A DNA stretch of 64,000 nucleotides from Neckera pumila. Taxonomy: Eukaryota > Streptophyta > Bryopsida > Hypnales > Neckeraceae. Position numbers and translations under genes: made by a program. The notes below the pieces were generated by a model. That model was not told where the DNA came from and did not search any database. It was given only the letters and a program-made list of their open reading frames with translations. Where the stretch lies: assembly GCA_963969595.1 (NCBI GenBank), contig OZ018409.1, positions 18,756,975 through 18,820,974 on the forward strand. Reading direction: 5' to 3'. Shown one piece after another: positions 47,233-60,829 of the stretch. Position 1 is the stretch's first letter, and each line of letters opens with the position of its first letter.

Positions 47233-49527
47233 ATTAAAAGTTATAGATTCAAAACCAATCTATGTATATTTATGAATGTCTAGTGGGACTTTTATATCAA
47301 GTCTTTTGGAAAGTTTACATTTTGATACAAGATTGTAGAGAGTTTTATATAGTTAATTAATTCTTACAAAGAGTATTTAGATTTGGTGGTCAAACTTTAG
47401 GATATGGTAAGGCTGTCTTTTGTAAGAAAATGTGCAATTGCAGAAAACATTAGCCCAAACTTTCTCACAAAGAATCTTACCCGTCGGACTTTTGATTAAA
47501 AAAATATTTTTTATATTATTTAAAAAAATTGTATAAATTTTTTACACTGTATTTATACATCCGCCCAAAGTCAAAAGTCCCTCCACAAGGTCCAGATTTT
47601 TAGTAATGTGTGTGCTTGCTAGGTTTAGAGTTTAGGAATCACCAATGTACAAAGAACATATTGGGTCAACATATAGGTGTGTTTCAAATAAAAAAGTAGT
47701 AATGTTATATGTTTTGAAATTGTTGCTTATGTTTTTGTAGAGAGGTGCTTTGAAAATGTGAGCATTGACATCTGTGAACACCTAAAGCATCAACAACATT
47801 CAACGGTTGAGATTCCACCAAAATTCCTTCTCTTTCATTGCAATTGGTCAACCATCTTCCCCACCTTCCCTTCACGATTGGGTTCACAACCGACTACTTC
47901 ATCATCAAGAGAATGCATCAAATTGTTCTCAACCGTTCCCATTGTATATGGTATGGGGCAATTACATGTGGAACACCTAGTAATTTGGTTGTAATTGGGA
48001 GGTAGCATTAGAAGTATTAAAGCTTTTGGAATTTTTTCAAAGATTCAAATAAATAAGTAAAATTTATTGAACAAATATGGTGTTTCTAAAAATTGAGGTC
48101 TGAAAAAGTTCTCCAAAGCTTATATACAAAATAAGTTGATGGAAAATTTTAGAAAATTGGATACTTTAGTGTTTAATTCTTAAAAGACAACTTGATTCTA
48201 GTCAGATAGCTAAAAAAACAAATTTTGGTGTTGGAAGCAAGTGTAAAATGGACATTACAGTGGAGCTTCCACACTCTCCCCTCATGGACTACAAGTTTGG
48301 GTTGCTAAAATAACACTTCAACATACTCTCTAAATAATTAATGTTCTTCCACAGCTCTCATTTTACCGCCTACCAAGCTCTCGATGTAAAAATGATTGCA
48401 TTTAATATTGAAGGGTTCAAATATATATATATAAATAATAATAATAATAATAATAAATGAATTAAAAAAAGGTGTGATATGATTGGACACTTGAACTTAT
48501 AGATAGGGTTTCTCTCTAAGGTGAAAAGACACAATAGTTGGATTTTGAATTGCACTTCAAAATGAAATTGATGAAAAAGAAAATCCTTATATTATCGAAA
48601 GCATTTTCAAAACCACAAAGACATACTCAAGAGTTGATAAAGCATAAAAAATTGTATAGAATTATTGTGGGAGTAATGCACTTGAAATGAAATGTGACTT
48701 TTAAGAGAAATTCTATAGAAACAACTTCAAATATCTATAAGAGAAAACCGTTTAGTTTGTTAACTCTTTCATTTAACATAACAATCCTTGTAAGAATTAT
48801 GGATTTCGATAGTGCAAGGTTTGCATTGCAATTTACAATCTAAATTGAAAGAGCCTTGCAATTGTTGAAGGTAAATATGAATTATTATGGAATCTATTTA
48901 TACAATATACTAAGGAGTAAAATTTATCGGAAGTAATTTATAAAATGGAAAACTTAGAAATAGTTATTGTTATACTTCTAGTTGCATTTCACATTGTTTT
49001 GAGGAAGATTTCAGAACTAGGAACACTCCATGTTGGTTGTATGTAATTGTTTTCTAAGACACACATTTTTGAAGTTATACTATTTTTTTTATTTCCAAAA
49101 ATCTTTTGGAATTGAAAAATACAAAGCAACATGACTACTTTGGTTAATGAAGTTTTGGACATTACGAAAGCACAAGGTGTCTGTACAAGCAAATTTTCAT
49201 TGTATTATGATGGATCATTGCACAAATGGGCAATGCTTGGAAAATCAAATCGGCCTTCTTATCAAATTTTAGATTGGAAAAATGGTTTTTAAAAAAAATA
49301 TTCAAGATTTAAAATTAGAAATTGTACAGCTCAAAAATTGTAACATTGAACAACAATCACAAAAAGCAAATAATCAAGGTTCTATTTTGTACAAGTTCTA
49401 TTAAATTTTCTAATTTAGTTTTGAATCCAATGGAGTTTTTAGTCAAGACATCAATTGCCTATTGATGTTGCAAAAATTAATTAATTTAATACTTTCATAT
49501 TTCAAAGCATTAAAAATTAGATACATT
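47233..49527. other. 2.3 kb AT-rich, no gene
   Basis: Only an AAT/AATA microsatellite (about 48421-48460) stands out. No domain in any frame. Confidence 0.5.
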
Positions 49528-49977
49528 GCTTCAAAGTAAACCATGCAAAAAAAAAAAATTTGAAAAATTTGAAAAATTGCATTCAAAAATGAATCCTACA
49601 AGTTATTTTTTCAAAAGATGCTCTAATTGTCCAAAAAACAAGAATGTCCATAACTTTCTCATAACAAATTCAAATGAAATGAATCAAATCTTTTCAGATA
49701 GACAAAAATATAATCTATGAGAAAAAAATACTAAAAAAAAAAAAAAAGTGTAAATTTTTTTGCTGCCCGCGCTGCCCTCCGTCCCCTATTTTGAGCTTAT
49801 TTGGTCATAACTTTGTTCTCGGGCACCGATTGTGAAAAAAATTATATTCCATGAAGCTAATCAGCTTTTCTACCTCCCAAAAAATGTTTCAAAAAATCAA
49901 GAGAAAATTTCAGTCCTTAGGTACCCGCTCGAAAACGCATTTGTCCCCCGAAGGGACAATGGGCTTTTAGGAGTTAA
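49528..49977 (+). mobile_element. TTAA element, right half of subfamily B
   Basis: Starts abruptly at a position matching the middle of 46300-47232 and ends GGGCTTTTAGGAGTTAA at 49977. The left half is missing. Confidence 0.75.
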
Positions 49978-50325
49978 ATGATGATTTATAAATTTATATT
50001 TACAAAGGAATAAGTTTTATTTCTATTTCTATTTAGCATAAAATTTTAGGCATGATTTACAATACAGCATAAGTTTTCCTTAAAACATAATATAAAATAA
50101 TAATATGAAATTGAAAGTAAAAAAAGTATAACTAAAAGCTGAATTTTGAAAAGCCTAGAGGTCAAAAATGGCCTTTGGACAATAATTAGAACCTCTAGGA
50201 GATTTTAAAAAGCATGTTTTCATGCAATATGCTGGGGAACTTAGATGAATTTTTCTGCAAAAAGATGGTGTTGGAAATTCTCTCTTTGTAATATTCTTAA
50301 CTTTTCTACACATGAATATGCTTGA

Positions 50326-50690
50326 TTGACCCCTAAAGGTCGACGGCCTTTTTTCTGCCAAAAAACACCCAAATCTGCCATTTTTATAGCAAAAAGTAAA
50401 AGAATTTGAAAAATGTTTTGCACATCTAACCATAGGATCTTACACCTAACTAGTATGAAAATTTGTGGAAAAAATTTCAGAAACTTTGACTGCATAGATG
50501 GCAAGATATCTGCGTTTACAGTGAAAAAAACAAATTTTTCAACACATTGTGAGACTAGATTTTATGACTTTGAACATTTTCAACTTAATTTTTTTGCACT
50601 ACAGAGTTTTGAGCTTTAGATCTTTATAGTAGAAAATTGAATTGAGAATTTGGAGGGGAAACAAATCCAAAAAAACTTAGTTTTTAATTT
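50326..50690 (+). mobile_element. TTAA element, left part of subfamily B
   Basis: Starts TTGACCCCTAAAGG (TTAA mutated to TTGA) and follows subfamily B for about 365 bases before similarity is lost. Confidence 0.7.
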
Positions 50691-51197
50691 TTTGAGATTA
50701 CTTTTTGGTTTAATATGGTTTTTACCACTTTTTCTTTAAAACATCACATCAATTTCAATTTCTCGTAAAAAAATCTGAAAACTTCATGGTTAATAGAAGA
50801 CATATGATTTTATCTATGAAAAAATAAATTTAAATTTTTTCAAGAATAAAATTTTGCAAAATGGAAACATATAGAGAGGATATTAAAGTTCATTATTGTG
50901 GTCATAGGCCCATCTTTTCAGGGTTAAAACTCTTTTTTTTTAAATATAAAATAAACTTGAATTTTATTTATAATAGATAGTTCCATCTTATAGTTTTAAT
51001 ATATAAGACTTTACATGTGAAATGTGAAAATGTCTATTAATTTGAAAAAAGGTATTATTCCCTTCTTTTTTTTGAAAAAGCTCTTTGTTTCCTTTGTGTT
51101 TTATAAAAGAAACAAGGTTCTTTTTCATAATCAGAGGGAGTATTATGATCAATTTATTATTAGATTAAACAGAATGATAGTGAATTGATAAATATAA

Positions 51198-51419
51198 CAC
51201 TATTAAAAAATCGAATGTTTTAGGTCAGTTTTTAAGTATAGTCCTAAGCAAAAGATTTTAAGTAATGACCTTTAAGGCAATTTTCAGCAAAATTTTACTA
51301 GGAATGCATGTGTTTCTAGTATAATTTTGTTGAGAACTGCCTTAGAGGTCATTAATCAAAACCTTATGTCTTGAACTACACTTAAAAATTGACTTAAAAC
51401 ACCCCATTCTCTTGTAGTG
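51198..51419. mobile_element. CACTACAAGAG-type hairpin MITE, second copy (222 bp)
   Basis: Right end CCCCATTCTCTTGTAGTG, left end CACTATTAAAAAATCG (eroded). ATAA flanks both sides (51194-51197, 51420-51423). The interior is an imperfect palindrome with GTTTTAxGTxAxTTTTTAAGT arms. Confidence 0.7.
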
Positions 51420-53627
51420 ATAAAAAAACCATTCCATTTGCAAAATTTTGAGCTTAAAAATTAGTAAAATTTGGCCTAACAATTAGTAAAATGCCAATTT
51501 GGACAAGGTTGTATAACTCATTAGGTTTGGCATCATTTCTAGAATTGGGAGCGTTGAAAGTGTGTTAATTTAAGAATTTTCTAAACATTTTTATAGATTC
51601 ATGTGCAACTTCTATAACACCTTTAAGGAACTTATTCATGTATATAGCCACATATAGGAAAAATTATAGTGTTTATCTTTATGCACCCATTATCTATAGT
51701 TATAGATGTATTTATAACTGAATATACTTATATCTTCTTATGATTGTCCTGAATCTAATTCAAAGATAAACTAACTAATGAGACGCTAAGGCAAAAAAAT
51801 TTGTCCTTGAAAGAGGCACGAATAGGCATACATATGATTTGTTTATACTAAAATGAGAAATCAATGACTTTGATTAGTTAGTATTACACCAAGTTTTTGT
51901 TGACTTTATAAATATACAAGAGTAATATTTTCTTTATAACATATTTTTTTGAATAGATTGGTTGGACAAGTTGCATATATATTGGTAGTTTTTTTAAATT
52001 ACTATATTTATTTTCTACTACATTAGGTGATGTTGAATTGTAATGGATCCAAAGATCAATGTGATAAATAATGGGGAAATTTTTTACAACTCATTGTAGT
52101 GTAAAGACTAGAAAGCTCAAAATAAGGTCATGTATTGAAAACTCTTTTTTTTTGTTCAATTGTGCACAATACACTTTTATTTTTATTCAACCAAAATGCT
52201 TCTTGAAAATCACAAAATTTTTATGTGTAATATCTCCCGGGTCCTATGTAAGTGAAAGAAAATTCTCATCCCAATCTAACAATTTTAAAAAATGCATGCA
52301 TTTATGTATACACAAAAAATTCCTTCTACAATACTACAAAAATGTATGTCAATTTCTTTTGATATCAATGCATCAATTTAAGGGGAGCCATATTGAAGAC
52401 TTTATTGTATAAAAAGTAAGACTTGTCATAATATTTGGGACCACGAAATAGTACAATCTTGATGACTATCATCTTAAATTTAAAAGCCATAATGAGTGTT
52501 CATTGATCTTGATATAGTGTTTTAAAATTCTTCTAAGTATAACCAGGGTTAAATTGACAATGAGCCATAATTTCACTACTATCAAGCGTTGCAAACCGCT
52601 ACTTTTCAAAATAAGTTTTTGATTGACAATTATTTCTACTATTGACTCTACATGCACGTCATCACTCTTGAATAGCTTTGATTCCATTCATTTAAATAAA
52701 ACTTTATTTCTATAAGACCTACTTGCTTCATTGTTTTGAACAAACCACCTTTCTAATAAATACTTGTCACTTATTTTCTGTACAAAATCCCGAGATTCAT
52801 GCTTGTTACTAAAAATGTGCCTCATTTCTCCTTAATAAAGCTTCTATTTTACCTCCAATAAATGAGCTCATATTCCCACTTTTTTACAAAATCTATGATC
52901 TTCATTTGTTGTTACCACTTGACCTTTCTTTGTCAAATTTTACTGCTAATTACATGTGTCTTATATTAATAATATCAATTACTTGCATTATACTTTATAT
53001 TAATACAACAATGTCATCGTGTACTTCAAATAATCAACTATTATTTCTTTGTTACAAATTGCGTTTACTTTGTTGTCTTTAACAAGTCATGACTCCAATA
53101 ACTAAGCTATCAGTTTACCTTTCATATGAAATCTTGCTTGTGACTACAAGGATCAATGAGTATGACCATCAATGTGCCTCTTATAATTCAAAATGCAACC
53201 CCTACTTATCCTTTTACATTCACCAATTCAAATTGCCCACCAATGTACTTCTCATTTAAGATACAACCGTCACTAATCCCTTCATTTTCACCAATTCAAA
53301 TTGCCTTGTTATTATCAGTATATTATTGCAATAAATAAGCCTATATACAACCTTTATGTCAAATTTTGCTTCAATTTGAATCCAACTCTACACATGAATG
53401 CATATTATTAATAACCACTTTCAAAAAGACAGTTTAATTGACGTCGAACTAATGCAACTTAAAAAAAGATGATGTTATCTTTCACTCTCAAATATGAGAG
53501 TTGAATTCTAAGAAATATAAAGATGTGTTATAGTTATAGTCACAATATAACCTAAAAGAATTTCTTAAGAAACATTTTGAGAATATATAAGTAATTGAAC
53601 ATTATATAGTTGAATATGTTTGAACAC
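51420..53627. other. 2.2 kb AT-rich, no gene
   Basis: An open frame at 52071-52412 has no recognised domain and AT-rich codons; I do not call it a gene. Confidence 0.5.
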
Positions 53628-54778
53628 TTAATCCTTAGAGGACCACGTAGCATTTAGAGGCAATATAGCGTTTTTGGTTACCCATTTACAAATAGAATTT
53701 TTTATTTTTTCCTTTGAAATTTTCACACATGTGGTTCAGTATGAGCTTTTGACCCCTAAAGAACCATGAGAGCAGATTTTGAACAATGAATGAACAAAAA
53801 TACATCCTAAACTCACTGAAATGCGTTTTTTCATCCATCAATTTTGTTTGAAGATTCTTATATTAATTCTTTAACATTTGTACAATTTAGATTATAAAAA
53901 TTTATTTTGCAAATATTTTGTAATTCAAAAGGTTTCGGAAGGTCTAGCCTCAAAAAGTAACTTTTTAGTTCAGAAAATGACCCTTTAAAAATGACTTGAA
54001 TAAAAAAATCAAATAAAAATCTCCAAAAATCACTATAATGAGAACTCAATATTTTGAACTTATAGAATTTTTTTTTTTAAAATCATAAATATTCAATCTA
54101 CAATTGATTTTAGAAGGATTTTCTAATTTCTGGCTTTAAAGTGTATTGAAAATATTGGTATATACATTTGTTGATCTAATCGTATTGATGTGATCTATAA
54201 ATAGCATTTTACAACTATTGTTTAAGGGTCAGCATTAAAATATTCTTCTAAGATGCATTTTATAATACATCTTCACAATTTTGAAAATCGGGACACCCTC
54301 TAGTCCTTTAGGGGTTACTACCATTGAGATTGGAATTTTTCAATTCTATAATTAAGTTCTCAACAATTTAGTATATTAAATTATCTTCTACTTCTTTATA
54401 CTTACTATTTTTTCAAGCATGATTATAAAAAAAAATTGTTGAAATTTTTCATATGTATTTCTAATTTATTTCATCAATATCTCATGGAAAGTTTCAAGTT
54501 ATAGGATCTACACATTTTTTGGGCAAAAGGTTTGAAAGATGAAATCTAACAATTGGAAAGAGTTGAAACTAATTCTTTTTGAAATCCAAACATCATAATC
54601 TTGCAATTGTTAAGGTTTCTTATTTGAAATTTTGGAGGTGCTCTAACATGTTAACTGGAGGATTCTATAACTAAATTAGTTAAAAAATACATAAAGACAA
54701 AGATTTTAGATTTGTTTTAGAGACTTGTATTTTGAAGTAATTTTGGGTCTCTAAATATGCAAGAACCTTAGGGATTAA
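53628..54778 (-). mobile_element. TTAA element, subfamily A, split by a nested TTAA element
   Basis: Outer ends TTAATCCTTAGAGG at 53628 and CCTTAGGGATTAA at 54778. The subfamily A interior is read from 53628 to 53750 and resumes at about 54319; about 370 bases between those points are also missing. Confidence 0.7.
53749..54318. mobile_element. TTAA element nested in another (570 bp)
   Basis: Starts TTGACCCCTAAAG and ends CTTTAGGGGTTAC. It sits where subfamily A has the TTAA of its AGCTTTAAGG block, so the target was an internal TTAA. Both copies of the target are now mutated by one base. Confidence 0.7.
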
Positions 54779-56262
54779 ATATACTATATGTCTATATATT
54801 ATAATGTATTATTTAGTATAATAGTGCATTAATCTAGGTTTAACAATAATTGATAATTTTAGATGATTTTTTGTTTTTTAGTAGCAAGAAGAAGTCAAGT
54901 ACTTTCCAATCTACCAATTTTACATCCTCTCAAATATTCTCAACTCAGTTGTTTATCATTTGAATATTACAAATTTTTAATTTTTAATTTTTATAAATAA
55001 ACTCTATAATTGATAGATATAAAGAGTAGGTATCATTCAATTCAATTCTATAGTTTTATTTTTTTCAAGAATAGCTTCCAATTTTATATAAGAAAATTTT
55101 GAATTATAAGAGTTGCCATTAAAAAATTCCATCTATGGAAAAAATTTCATACAACAATAATTTATATGGAGAATTATATTTACATGGGCCTTGCTACTCT
55201 TTGCGCTACTAGTCATGTTCAATCAAAGGTTTAGGGGGTCCATTTTTAGCTTCAGATTCTTTGACAAGAGTGATTTTTACACAAATGTCAGAATTTTGAA
55301 AGCATGGTTGGTGGTAATGACTTTTGGGCAATGACATGCACTTCCCTTCATTGCTATATTTTCACACATTGTCACAACAAAATTGCAATTGGATCCGGTT
55401 ATCCAAATTAGCACACAGCTCTTTGATGTCGTAATGATTCACATTTGACCTTTTCTATCCCTTAATTCCAAGTTTGTCTTAAACCTATCCCAAAAGTTTT
55501 CTTCTATCCAAACTAGTTGCCCTTCATAAACTCCAATGAAACTTACTTAACTGTCATAGTGGACTTTGAGCTTACATAATTCAAAATTTGTTTGAAACTT
55601 CTATAGAGTGTCATTTAGATTCTCATCTCCTTACTATGAATTTCATTCCCATCTAAGCTGTTGTCCAATTATGGTGAATACTTTCCTACTATTGATTTTT
55701 TATTGTAGTTACCACTTCAAATTCCAATTGTATTTTTGGCTATAAGTTATAGATCCAAAGTCCATTGTAACCCAAATTTGAACACAAAATATATATTATA
55801 AAAGCAAAAAACATACCCTCAAAATTTTATAATTAACCAAATCACTAATAATCAATAAACTGGAAGCTCACAAAAAAAACCCTCTTAGATACTTTGGATT
55901 CTAAACACCTCTATTTTGATACTTCATCTCTCTATGTTGACAAATAATTTAAATTTGAAATAGACTATTTTGTCAAAAGCTTTGATCCAGAATCTTGCCT
56001 TGATCCAATACTTAAAACATTCACAACCGCAAATTAAAATCTTCAAACGTCAAATCTATCTTCTTTCATAGAACAATAACAAACTTGCAATCTTGCACCC
56101 AAATGCATTCCATGTCCCACAATCCACATAGACACCCTCCCAATCAAGAGAGACAAAAGACCATCCTTCACCTCTAAGTAACCAGCCCACAATCCTAAGC
56201 TTTGATGGCTAGCCACTGGCCAATCCCAACATCCCTTAATCCTAACCTAAATTCCTAACAAC
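54779..56262. other. 1.5 kb AT-rich, no gene
   Basis: Nothing recognised on either strand. Confidence 0.5.
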
Positions 56263-56546
56263 CATTCAAAAGAAATTTCAGGCCTCAAAGAGGCCGCAAA
56301 TTTTGGATGGCAGCGATGCAATTATAGAAAAAATGATGAATTTATTTTTAATTCTTTTGATTTTTTATATTGGAATCTGACTTGGCACTAGTAGTGCCAC
56401 GTCAGTGCCACATAAGATCAACTATTTTTTCATTATTTTTTATTTTATTATTATTATTATTATTATTATTTTTTGTGTTTGCACCGCGGGGGTGCTGAAA
56501 ATGAAAAGTCTCACAGCCTTCTGCAAGGTTCAAATTTCTTGTAATG
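56263..56546. mobile_element. CATTAG-type MITE, copy J-3, with (ATT)n inside (284 bp)
   Basis: Left end CATTCAAAAGAAATTTCAGGC, right end AAGGTTCAAATTTCTTGTAATG, an imperfect inverted pair. An ATT microsatellite lies at about 56444-56472. Assignment to J is by ends and layout. Confidence 0.55.
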
Positions 56547-56547
56547 C

Positions 56548-56800
56548 TACAAAAGATAGTGAAATTAGGTTGTCTTACACTAATTTCTTGACAATCTACA
56601 CTATATAAATATTCATTGCTGCTGTACAATGATGCATTCAATCCAGAGCTATGTGTATGACATAGATTAGTGCATTAGTTGAAGGCCCAATTCATAGAGT
56701 TGCATGCGCCTCCATGTGGACAAGCATTGAGTCATGAGGTAATTTATCTGAGGTAAGGCAACCTAATTGGTAAGGCAACCTAATTTCACTATTTTGTGTA
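56548..56800 (+). mobile_element. 253 bp TIR element, copy C-3
   Basis: TACAAAAGATAGTGAAATTA to CACTATTTTGTGTA. Colinear with C-1 and inserted immediately beside the J-3 MITE. Confidence 0.75.
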
Positions 56801-56955
56801 GTAAACAACTATCAATCTAATATGAACTCAGTAATATTACACAAACACATCAACACAAGCAGATGCATACTTTCAATTAATTAGTAGATGGCCCTCATAA
56901 AGACATGAGGATGTCTTTTGTGGGTGCATATGGAGCTGATACATTAGAATTTACT

Positions 56956-57081
56956 AGAGTTGTGATTTTTTTTTTTTTTTTTTTACACAAATCAAGAGGA
57001 CCTTTATTGCAAGAGAAAGAACACAAGAACCCAGCTGCAAGCGACTTGGGAGGGGCAAGTAACTAAACAAGAGTTGTGATT
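56956..57081 (-). mobile_element. 5'-truncated retroposed mRNA tail with poly(A) and target duplication
   Basis: Read on the minus strand, about 85 bases ending CTTGCAATAAAGGTCCTC plus a short tail run into about 19 A. AATAAA sits about 20 bases before the poly(A). AGAGTTGTGATT flanks both sides (56956-56967, 57070-57081). This is the signature of LINE-type retroposition of a polyadenylated RNA. The source gene is unknown. Confidence 0.75.
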
Positions 57082-59928
57082 GACCATGAGAATTGGTAGG
57101 CCAACACATCTCCAATTGCATGGACAATGTATACTCTGCGTACCCTCGCAGAGCGCACTTGCAGCTGCAACCCTTGTTCGTTGCAACCCTTGTTCTACTT
57201 TGGATTGAGATCTAATAGCAGTCAAATTATTGAGTCTCATGCCTTAGTTTTTATGACCTTGAAGAGTTCAGGCTATTGCTTCACGATTGACATCTTCACA
57301 TACAACCATTGTAAAGCTTTTGAGAATGCTAATCGAAGGACCTCAATGAGTCAACCTTCGTCACTCAATCACCTTCCAGTGACTAGAATTTGGTGTCAAG
57401 ACAAGAATGTGGTTTAGGTTTTCCAATGCTAGTTTGATCGCGATTTAACCCTGACTACAAGGATGTCGATGGTCCCATTACAGTAGTGGGTTTCTCATAT
57501 CATTGATCGAGCAAAATTTACAACTTTTTTGTGTGGCCTTTCCAAAGTTCTGTACAGTACATCAAACCGCACAAACTGAAGTGTTGATAAGCAGTGAGAG
57601 TGAAATCGAAAAAGGATGATGAAAAAGTGTGTGAAATGTTCACCACTATTGAAACTCTGCTCTAACTCTGCTCCTGAATGACACTTCTTACTGCATGGAA
57701 ATGTCGATAATCTCCCTGAAGTTCAAGATCACTATTATGCCCAAGTATTCATTCTGAAAACAGAAATGCTTGTTCACGTCCAATCATGAGTTGCACGAGG
57801 CAAGTCATCACTGTTGTGATTACAAAGGCAGGGATAAGATGTTGTGCACTTCTTTATAATACAGAACTGCAAATGCAACAAATTTGCACACCTAATGTTA
57901 GACCGCACGGTGGCCATTAAAACTCAAATAAAAACTCTGCAGCTTGACTCCTAAATAATGTAGCATTGCAATTTTAATGAAAAAGAGCCAAAAGTGTAAG
58001 GATTCCAAATTCTCAGTTGGAAAACAGAAAACCTTGGATTACAAAGGGTAAACGCGAATATGGATTCATCACCGAATTTAAAGAAGTCGATATTAGTTCC
58101 AAAGTTGAGTTGAGTTGAAAAGGCATTTCATGATAGGTACTCCGTATTTAAGAGTTCTGGAAGGAAGGAACCAAAGTAACCCACTTCTGGAAAATCCTTG
58201 AGTACACGAGGTTTCTTGTCCCAGGAATTGCTGATGTTGAAAGGTAACTTGAGAGGATACTGCAACCGTTTTAATCCCGTATCCTGTACTGACTCCTGTT
58301 ACAAATAGATCTCATCTATTCACACTTGGGTTACTCGGTTGGGCTTTAGTGCGTAGCAAATAGTCTATGCATGACTTAACTAAACTTCTATGGAGACAGG
58401 GTTGTCCACTGTCACTTACGATGGTCTACAGCAAATGGGGCACTCTGACTGAATTGCATACAAAATTCTTACGTAGTGATCTAAACAAGCAGTCACTCTG
58501 TGAGAGGCTCATCTGTGTAGCAGTGGCTTGGTTTTGAGTGAGATCCTTTTAAACTTCCTCACATATAGCTTTCTGTCAATGCAAGGGCCCCTCCAGAACC
58601 AACAAATTTAGTTTTGCACCAAAAGATCTCCTCACAGCTCTATACATCTCCCCCAAAACGCACTCTTAAGTATATGTTAAAAAATGCTTAATGTGAGGCA
58701 TACCAGTGCTGAGTTTTGCATTACAGGACTGCTATGCGGAGCCCAAGAACATTATTCCAGCTGCAGAAAATCCTGAATATTCCCAGCTCTCTCGAAGCGG
58801 CAAGAAAGCATGAGCAAGAGAATCATCGATACACCATTTGATTAAGGCAATTACTGCCTATGATTTTCAAAGCTCAAAGAGTATATCCGCAGCAGTAGGG
58901 CACGTAAGTTAACTCGAAGGTATTGTAATCACAAAATTCACTGCAGAAGCAATCCTAACATACTTGAGGGTAACGATAATTATCTCCAAATTCAGACCTG
59001 AACAGCATGAGGCCGGGAGTGAAAATTATGACCTTGCAATTGGAGGATACTCACATACTCTGTGACCAAGCTAAAATTGCACCAGCTGGCTTCTTATGCT
59101 ACAGAAATTATCATGAACATTTTAATTGGAAGTTGCACGCAGTTACATATATTCGTAATCGTATTCATACTCGCGTATTGAGGGCCGGGGTGAATCAATT
59201 TTTTTTCTTGATCTTCTCCTCAATTTTAAGGACTCAATGAGTGTTGCCAATTTTGGTTGCTTTGCTTATCTATATGGTGTTAAAAAGGTACATGTAGTAG
59301 AACATAGTGTAAACCAAAATATGCCATATACTCTAGAAGAGTTGCTGTAAACGCCAACTCTTGTTTAGGATTTGTTATGAATATTTATGCTCATTTTTAT
59401 TTGGAATTCCTAGTAACAATTTTTATTGTGAATTTTAAGAACTTGTTATAGTGTAAATCTTGTGCAACTCTTATAATCTTCTTGATCTTGTTGCATGATT
59501 TGGTTTCAAATCTCCGTTACTTTTAGCATTGTTACCTTGTCCTTGAAAACATGGTCCATGTTGGAATATATTCACCATTAAGATTGTCTTTTATCAATTT
59601 CATGTCAAAGTTATTAGCAAATTAGGTTTAGTTCTCATGTCTTCTATAAAACAAATTTTCAAACAAATATGATCCATTTTTTAATAAGTGTTTGGTCATG
59701 TATTTTGAACTCATTTTCCCACATGTTGTCTAAAATATACAATTTGTCGAATACTACAAATATTTTTGAAAGAAAAACCTAACTTTACGAAGAATCTAAA
59801 AAATTTGCTTTAGAAGTTTAGTCATTTGATATTGAAATTAAGAAGACTATTTTCTCTAAAATTTTACGAAGATATATTTGAAGACATATTTGAACAAGTT
59901 AACAAAAAGGATTTTATGTTGGGATTCA
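57082..59928. other. Second GC-richer stretch, no gene recognised
   Basis: Composition from about 57100 to 59200 resembles the flanks of the peptidase gene more than the repeats. Open frames at 57127-57417 and 59007-59240 have no known domain. It may be untranslated or intronic sequence of an unrecognised gene, or unique intergenic DNA. 59240-59928 is AT-rich again. Confidence 0.3.
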
Positions 59929-60829
59929 TTAACCCCTAAAGGCCCATTGCCATTTTTTTAGCAAAGTGTGAAAAAAAATTAAAAATGCTTTTTTTGCACA
60001 TCTAACTATAGAATCTTACACCTAACTAGTATAAGAATGTGTGGAAAAAATTTCAAAATTTTTTACCACACAGATTATAAGATATCTATGTTTAAAGTGA
60101 AAAAAATAAATTTTTCAGCACATTGTGGGACTGGATTTTTTGATTTTGAACATTTTTAGCTTAAAATTTTTGCACTACAGAGTTTTGAGCTTTAAATGTT
60201 TATAGTGGAGAATTGAGTTGACAATCTACAAAAAAAAAAAATTCAAAATACCTTAATTTTCATTACTAAAAAAATTGTTAAGTAGAAGTAGGTTCGAGAT
60301 AGAAGGAAAATCTAAAATATTAATATCTTTTAGATGGAATTAAAATGCACTAATACCAATGGTGAGATTGTTCTATCAAGTAACCTAAACCATGCCAAAA
60401 AAAAAATTTGAAAATTTTGAAAAATTGCATTCAGAAATGAGTCCTATAAATTATTTTATTCAAAAAGATGCTCTAATTGCTCGAAAAACAAGAATGTCTA
60501 TAGCTTTCTCATAACAAATCCAAATGAAATGAATAAAATCTTTTAAGGTAGACAAAAATATATTCTCTGAGAAAAAAAATACTAAAAAAAAAAATAAGTG
60601 CAAATTTTTTTTGCTGCCCGCATTGCCCTCCATCCCCTATTTTGAGCTTATTTGGTCATAACTTTTGTTCCTAGGCACCAATTGTGAAAAAAATTATATT
60701 CCCACAAAGCTAATTAGCTTTTCTACCTCCAAAAAAAGTTTCAAAAAATCAGGAGAAAATTTCAGCCCATAGGTACTTGCCCAAAAACGCATTTGTCCCT
60801 CGAAGGGACAATGGGCTTTTAGGGGTTAA
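59929..60829 (+). mobile_element. TTAA element, subfamily B (901 bp)
   Basis: TTAA at 59929-59932 and 60826-60829, termini CCCCTAAAGGCCC and GGGCTTTTAGGGG. Colinear with 46300-47232. Confidence 0.85.

Noticed and set aside
52071..52412. 113-codon frame with Cys and Phe
   Set aside because: AT-rich random-looking codons, no similarity recognised, no splice context.
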